DNA from: Siphonodentalium dalli
Taxonomy: Eukaryota > Mollusca > Scaphopoda > Gadilida > Siphonodentaliidae
DNA length: 64,000 nucleotides
NCBI GenBank assembly: GCA_032622095.1
Contig: CP136065.1
Span: forward strand, 37,792,732-37,856,731
Direction: 5' to 3'
Positions 58,346 to 64,000 of the stretch are shown in pieces; the stretch's first letter is position 1; each line of letters starts with the position of its first letter. Under the pieces are notes generated by a model. That model had not been told where the DNA came from and did not search any database. It worked only from the letters and a program-made list of their open reading frames with translations. The position numbers and the translations under genes are program-made.

Positions 58346-59815
58346 ATAATATTTGATATTGATACTTTATGGAGCATATGCAGCGAATGGTCTAAAAATA
58401 ATGTACATATTAAGTAGATATGGTTTAAAATTTAACATAAATTGTTACCCGCACGTGAGAGGGGATATGTATTGTTATTGTAAACTGCTCTGTTTCTGTA
58501 CCATATATGTTGGATGAAAGAATAAACATATCTAAATATATCCAGTTGACTGTTTCATTATATACTCTTCGTGTGTATTGGTGTATGATGTTAAGTCGTG
58601 TAATAAGAAATGTATCTCAACATAAGCTACATAAAACACTCTTATGATTTTTTTTAATAACTCTTCAGATTATATATAAGAGTTCTCATTGGATACATGT
58701 AGATCCAGATAAATTCTTTATTAAATTTATCTGGCAATTCTTGCCTTGGTTTATGCAACTTGCATAACAAATTTGGAATTTAATTTCATTAAAACATTAC
58801 GGATGTCACGGGATATATGCCGTTGTCCCTAACTGACTTAAATGCACTAACATTTAGTAATCAAAAATCATTTTATCAGCTTAAACTAATTCTTCGCACG
58901 ATGCTCCTTCATGTCATGTTTGTCATCCCTCATTTTTGGCGGGCAATCCCTAATATAGAATGTTAATAAAGACAACGACATGTGACTTCTGGTTAATTTC
59001 ATCAGCGAAAAAACAGATGGTCTACTTCATTCGATCCTTATTCAGCTGTGTTGTCCTCAGTATGATTTGTGGAACGTATCCTTCTCCTATGGTGATGAAC
59101 TCCGTGCTTCACACCTATGGTTGGCATTAAAATGATAAACATAATTGCATTGTGATGTATTGTGTGGTTATGCATGTAAAGGCAATTGGGACATTTATAG
59201 TGATCTTTTTTGGCGTTTCACAACAATACCTCTTCAGTACCTAACAATACCTAACAGCTTGTTCTCAATAATTGTCACAGTACATGACATGATCTGGGAA
59301 TTGGTGTTCATGTGTGGCAATACATAGGATGCTGTTAATTTTAATCTCAATACAGTGATCAGACGAATCGCGATGAAACAAACTACGACATTCTCTATCT
59401 GAAGTAGGACATAACTCTTTATCGAGTGGGCACTGGGCAGGTAAATAGTTGTATTTATGACAAACTGAAAGTTAATCTTGATGAATGTCTATTAAAAAGA
59501 ATTGACGTTCATATTCCCAAAGCCACGCAATGCACGAAATTTGGAATTTAATTTCATGTAAACGTCACGTATTTTCCCTTTTTTTTCTACATTTACTACA
59601 AACCTCCCTTTTAAGTTGTTCACTCTGGCACCGAAATCCGACAGCTACAACCAAATCTTAACTAAATGTGTTGCAAGCGTTAACTTGCATCTACAGGAAT
59701 AGTAATAGTTGAATTATTATCGATGTTTCATTCGCTAAACAACATTTGCTCCCCAAAGTAATCGCGGATAGTGAGTCACAATGACTGACAGCCACAGACT
59801 TCATTGGGATTTAGG
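58346..59815. other. No recognised gene
   Basis: AATTTGGAATTTAATTTCAT occurs near 58770 and again near 59538, each followed by a TTACG/CACG segment, so at least two fragments of one repeat are present. Otherwise nothing was identified. Confidence 0.4.
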
Positions 59816-59818
59816 CCT

Positions 59819-60038
59819 GTAATGGCAAGCTGCAAACAGAATTCAGTCCCCTCGCTACGCTATGTCTAAACGCTGCCGGCATGGACAGTTCAGCTTCTCA
59901 GAATAATGCAGAATGAATTGTAACCTACAATAGTCTCAAATAAATACATGTGCGGTTCCGTCACATAATGTGTAGGTGCTGGCAGCGGTAAGCCATGCGT
60001 AGGGGACTGAACTCTGCATGGAGCTTGCTGTAATGGAA
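59819..60038. repeat. Inverted repeat, arms about 60 bp
   Basis: TGTAATGGCAAGCTGCAAAC...GCTGCCGGC (59819-59880) is the diverged inverse of GCTGGCAGCGGTAAGCCATG...GCTTGCTGTAATGG (59978-60034). The shared core is AGGGGACTGAA(T/C)TCTG. It is probably a foldback MITE with a 97-nt loop. Confidence 0.65.
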
Positions 60039-60119
60039 GCGACACAGTATATTGACACATCTGGTTTATAATCCTGTATCTATATATTTTAGAATGTTTG
60101 TATGTCTTCATGTCCACTA

Positions 60120-60330
60120 TGAAAATATATGGGGTCATCTGTAGAACACCAAAGAGGTTTAATAGCGGTGAACATTTACCAGGAAGATAACGGTACGGTT
60201 TATAACTAGCAAACGTGTACCTGGCTGGGTCACTGGTGGGGATAGGAGCCGGGGATATTCACCAAATGTAACAGAAGAAATATTTGAAGTCGATTACCAC
60301 AAAACGTGTATACACACGTCTGCTACACAA
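60120..60330 (+). repeat. Fragment related to the 13990/50600 repeat family
   Basis: AGGAAGATAACGGTACGG, followed by AGCAAACGTGTA and GTCGATTACCACAAAACG, resembles 14270-14400 and 51130-51370. No further units follow. Confidence 0.45.
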
Positions 60331-60339
60331 TGACTGCAA

Positions 60340-60560
60340 CTGACATTGATCAGACATAATAGGTTAGACATGCATAATGCCGAATCACCCGAATGATATA
60401 ATTATCTGGTGCACGGCTAATTGCAAGAGCACTGCATGTCGTGAAATTTCTATTCACCTGATGTGTATTGTACGGCATATTCTGAATAAGTCTATATGTG
60501 AATAAATTGATTTCAAATAAATTGCAGACATTGATCAGACATAATAGGTTAGACATGCAC
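60340..60560 (+). repeat. 33-bp direct repeat
   Basis: GACATTGATCAGACATAATA plus GGTTAGACATGCA occurs exactly at about 60340-60372 and at about 60527-60559, 187 bp apart. This could mark a duplication or the flanks of an inserted segment. Confidence 0.75.
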
Positions 60561-60938
60561 ACAGAGCTGGTCTCGACGAGTGGTTTCATTCATGGTCTGC
60601 CTCTTGAAACCTGTTATTGAAACCTGCTGTTGATAGGTGCTGTGTGTATCATTTTCTAAAAATTGCATGTCACATAAACAGTATTGAATTTAAAAAAAGA
60701 GCATGATGTAATTCACTGAGTAATAATTTAAGTTCAGACGGGCGTATAGAAACTCGTCAACCGCAAAGTCTCGCCAATTCACGTTCACAGTGATAAATAG
60801 AATACGAATATGAATGGTGGGGAATACCGCATGTAAAGTTTATACGATAGTAAGCAAAACGCTGAGCACCGGGGGGACCTACTAGGCCTCAACCACATGA
60901 CAAACATAATTATGTCAGTCATATCCTGAGGTCCCTAT

Positions 60939-61034
60939 CAGCCGTCGTCTGTATAAGCCATGGTTCGTATCAGCTGGTGTCCGTATGGGCCAGGGTCCGC
61001 AACAGCCGGCGTCTGTATAAGGCAATGTTTTAAT
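60939..61034 (+). repeat. 32-bp minisatellite, three units
   Basis: CAGCCGTCGTCTGTATAAGC, CAGCTGGTGTCCGTATGGGC and CAGCCGGCGTCTGTATAAGG start three consecutive 32-bp units. A small tandem array with about 70-80 percent similarity by eye. Confidence 0.7.
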
Positions 61035-61299
61035 TGGAATAAACAGACATCAATAAAGGAATGTAAATAAAAACAGAAATACATATTATTGTAGATCAAA
61101 TGACATTCTTCCAATTCGCTCACATCTCGCTCACTTCATTTACAGAACTTTCGTACACCATACGCACTCCCAGTGACTTACATGTGAATTGGGATCAATC
61201 GAATATATATTCATTATTATAGATTAATTCAGATTTTAAATCCTAGAACTTTGTTCCTGTGTACGGCGTATCGGTACGACATCTAACTATCGACGGCAT

Positions 61300-64000
61300 T
61301 TTGATATTTAGGGGGCTCGTATTTCCGGGTATAATAACTAAGTGAGTTTTCGAACTGGTGAAGAGATAATTTTCAGGACACTCATGTTGATTGGTGTGTA
61401 CATGTTATACATGTAAAGACTTTTCTAAAAGGAACCAGTTTTTCGAAAATTCATCTTGTTTCGATTGTCATCGTGCGGTATACTTCTCACATTGGTATCT
61501 ATAAGCCATAGCGCGGCATGTTCGTTGTAAAGTCCGGATCCGTTGGTGACGAGCCGAGAATAATTGTCTTTTGTTGGGGACAGAGATCAATGCTGTTAAT
61601 TTCCGCCAATCGTTGAATTCCTTTATGAATTCCTGAACGTGAACACAATTCCAAAATATGTGGGAGGTGTCTTCTGTCACGCTTTTACATCTGTCACATT
61701 TATCATCCTGTCATAAATTGGACATTTTGAGAAACTTGTTACTTGACAATAATCGTTAAATTATTCGGAATTGCAGCAATTTCAGCTTCGTGCCAGGCGT
61801 CGTGAGAAGGGAATGTTATCCAGTTTGCAACAATTAATTATGTTGTCGGGAAATAACACTTGCCATTTTCTGCGTGCTACAGTATAACTTGGAATTGCGA
61901 TTAAAATTTTATAAAAGTCTTGTCCTCCTCGATAGTTTTTAAGCAGTCTAATGAAATTATTTAGTAAAATGGTGGTGCCGGTTCGAGTTATATGCTGTTC
62001 AAGTTTTTTGCAAGTAATGTTGGATGTTATTATGGGTGATGAAGTTTGGGTGTATGGTTTCGATCCTCGGTAAATTGTCCCGTGTAAGAAAATAACCATT
62101 ATTGTCCAGTATATCATTTAAAAAGATAACCCCTATTTCTCGCCAGGAGGGGAAATGTATTACTTTTCCGTACTGCTTTGTATTTGTGTTATTCCATAAC
62201 GTACATGCTGATATTTTGCAATTGCTTCTATCTTTCTCCATAAATTTTGTATATACCATCAGGATCATGCCATGCCATGTTTTTCTATCACTTGGAACTT
62301 TTTGTTTCATGGACATCATAAAATGGTTTACATCAGCCATTTTTAATTCGCCATTCTTATAATCCTGACATATTACTTTACATTTTACTCTATCACCCTT
62401 AGAGTTCCAGAGAAAATTAAAGAGCATTGTGTCATAATCTTTCACAAAAACATTACCGGGATTTAGGAGAGCTACAAAAAGGTGTGTTAATTTTGGAAGT
62501 ACCAGTGATTTTATCACCGTTATTCGACCAATGGGTGTAAGTAACCGGTGTGTCCACGTTTCTATCAAACGTTTGATTTCAGCAAGTTTTATATCATAAT
62601 TTATTTCCATTTTGTCAAGGTTGGTATCAAAGTGTATTCCAAGGAGATTGAAAGTACTATTAAATTTTAGTCCAAGGTCTGGGCACATAATATCTATACG
62701 TCCAGTGTGAGAGCCAATCCACGACGCCTGACACTTGCTAGGGTTCATTTTCATGCCTGAATAATCTGCAAATAAGTTTAAAACAGTATATACTTCCCTA
62801 AGACTTTCTTCGCTGTCGTCTAAGAAGAGCGTCGTGTCGTCTGCATACTGTGTAATTTTGTATTCTAATTTGCCGAGGTTAACACCTTTAGTGCGGTAAT
62901 TAGATTTTATCCTAATATTCCACGCATATCAAAAACATATAGGGCGAGACTTTGTCACCCTGTCGGTAGCCACGATGTATTTGAAACTCTGAGATATATG
63001 CCCATTTATTAAAATAGAGGAGTTGATAATCGTGTAAAATATAGAAATCCACCTTTTCATGTCATCTCCAAAATTATAAAGTTTAAGGCATTTATGTATA
63101 AATTTCCAATACTGAATCAAAAGCCTTTTCAAAGTCTAGGAGGAGCAGTAGCCCAGATTTACCGGCAACTTTCGTCTTGTGAATGAGATCATTTGTAAGT
63201 CTAGTATTGTCTCCGATTGTTTTGAGAATCCCGTTTGAGCCTCACGTTTTAATCTTTTAGCTATACACGAAGATATGTTCAAGAGCGAAATTGGTGGCCA
63301 GTTTTTCAGATGATGTCCTTCTTTGTCTTTTGGTGGGGTCAGAGTAATAATACCCCTTGTTTCTGTGTGATCCCCCTTTATCAAAAGCTTCATTGAATGA
63401 TTCACATAGAGTTTGGTCTATGTCTATGTCTATCCAGAAATTTTTCCAAAACTCATATGGCTATCCATCTAGACGATGCATTTATCATTTTGTTTCAATG
63501 CGCACGTCAGTTCAGTTAGAGTTATTGGCTCTTCTGTGATGTTAGCAATGTCATTTGACAATACTGTATGGTCTTTTTCAAGAAAAGCATGAATATCAGA
63601 ATTGTTTGTATTTTTTATGTATATAAATTTTCGTAAAAACTTCTAGCTTCGTGCATTATGTCTGATTGACTGTCAATGTTTTTTCCCCGGTGGAGTCGGT
63701 GAGGTTGCATAGAGTTTTCGATATAGAATTGCGTTTTTCAAGATTGAGGAAATATTTTGTTAGTTTTTCACCTTGTTCAATCCATTTGCTTCTTGGTCTT
63801 ACCATTGCCCCCCTCGTGTCTTATTTTCTTATCTCGTAAAGGTCTTTTGTATTTGATCCAGTAATTCGTCATTATTATCTATTTCAATTTCGAGCAATAG
63901 TTTAGATCTATTCAGTTCATTTTCTTTCATCTTTCGTTCTTGCTTTCGTTTCGACGCAAAATGTATGGTCTCGCCTCTAATATCGAGCAAAAGAGTGTCT
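61300..64000 (-). mobile_element. L1/Tx1-type LINE, RT and C-terminal region, decayed, runs off window
   Basis: Read from the right on the minus strand: an RT start with NWPPISLLNISSCIAKRLKR and QTGFSKQS (about 63240-63330); then KFIHKCLKLYNFGDDMKRW and SSILINGHISQSF (about 62980-63100); the catalytic QYADDTTLFLDDSEESL (YADDT at 62832-62846); MKMNPSKCQASWIGS; GLKFNSTFNLLGIHFDTNLD; LTPIGRITVIKSLVLPKLTH; LFNFLWNSKGDRVK; and a C-terminal knuckle with KCDRC...DTSHIFWNC near 61640-61710. This block order is typical of L1/Tx1-clade elements. Several frameshifts and stops break it. The 5-prime part lies beyond the window. Confidence 0.85.

Overview
This window looks like eukaryotic, intergenic-type DNA from a marine invertebrate, most likely a mollusc (gastropod or bivalve). 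The grounds are its visibly AT-rich composition, many non-autonomous DNA transposons, Helitron-like elements rich in AAGGTCA words, several decayed LINE families, a tRNA-derived SINE, and one intact single-exon Mab-21/cGAS-like gene of the kind that is strongly expanded in molluscs. The mollusc assignment is an inference; the sequence alone does not prove it. No operons, ribosome binding sites or other bacterial features were seen.

Layout. 1-8.7 kb: palindromic mobile elements, then copy A of a dispersed repeat. Copy A is split by a 3.2 kb tandem array (MITE 451 bp + spacer 902 bp, period 1353 bp) and by a TA-flanked MITE with 67-nt palindromes at both ends. 8.7-13.5 kb: mostly unassigned, with a striking three-way-junction palindrome. 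13.5-17.4 kb: a long repeat built on degenerate 110-150 bp units, with a second copy at 50.6-52.7 kb that ends like a Helitron. 17.7-19.1 kb: two head-to-tail Helitron-like elements. 19.25-21.1 kb: copy B of the dispersed repeat, carrying the empty sites for two insertions in copy A, then a TTAA-flanked MITE. 21.4-24.8 kb: an endonuclease/reverse-transcriptase LINE pseudogene interrupted by a 2.6 kb foldback element with TTA target duplications. 25.3-27.8 kb: two LINE 3-prime fragments on the minus strand.

28.5-36.4 kb: a Helitron 5-prime fragment whose internal segment has grown into a 4.6 kb minisatellite of about 110 units of 41-42 bp, a 70-bp-class repeat, a truncated copy of the Mab-21 gene end, and the intact minus-strand Mab-21/cGLR gene (34720-36231). 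36.4-39.4 kb: a complete non-autonomous Helitron with a LINE inside it. 40.0-43.5 kb: MITEs, one split by a 2.4 kb transposon with a 6-bp target duplication. 44-50 kb: tandem and inverted repeats, a LINE 3-prime end and a trinucleotide repeat region. 53-58.4 kb: MITEs, a SINE and a LINE 3-prime end. 61.4-64.0 kb: a minus-strand L1/Tx1-type LINE running off the window.

The only convincing host gene is the cGAS-like receptor candidate. It keeps all three carboxylates expected of a nucleotidyltransferase and lies between Helitron-derived sequences. Everything else with coding character is retrotransposon remains. Element boundaries were read by eye; positions described as approximate may be off by tens of bases.
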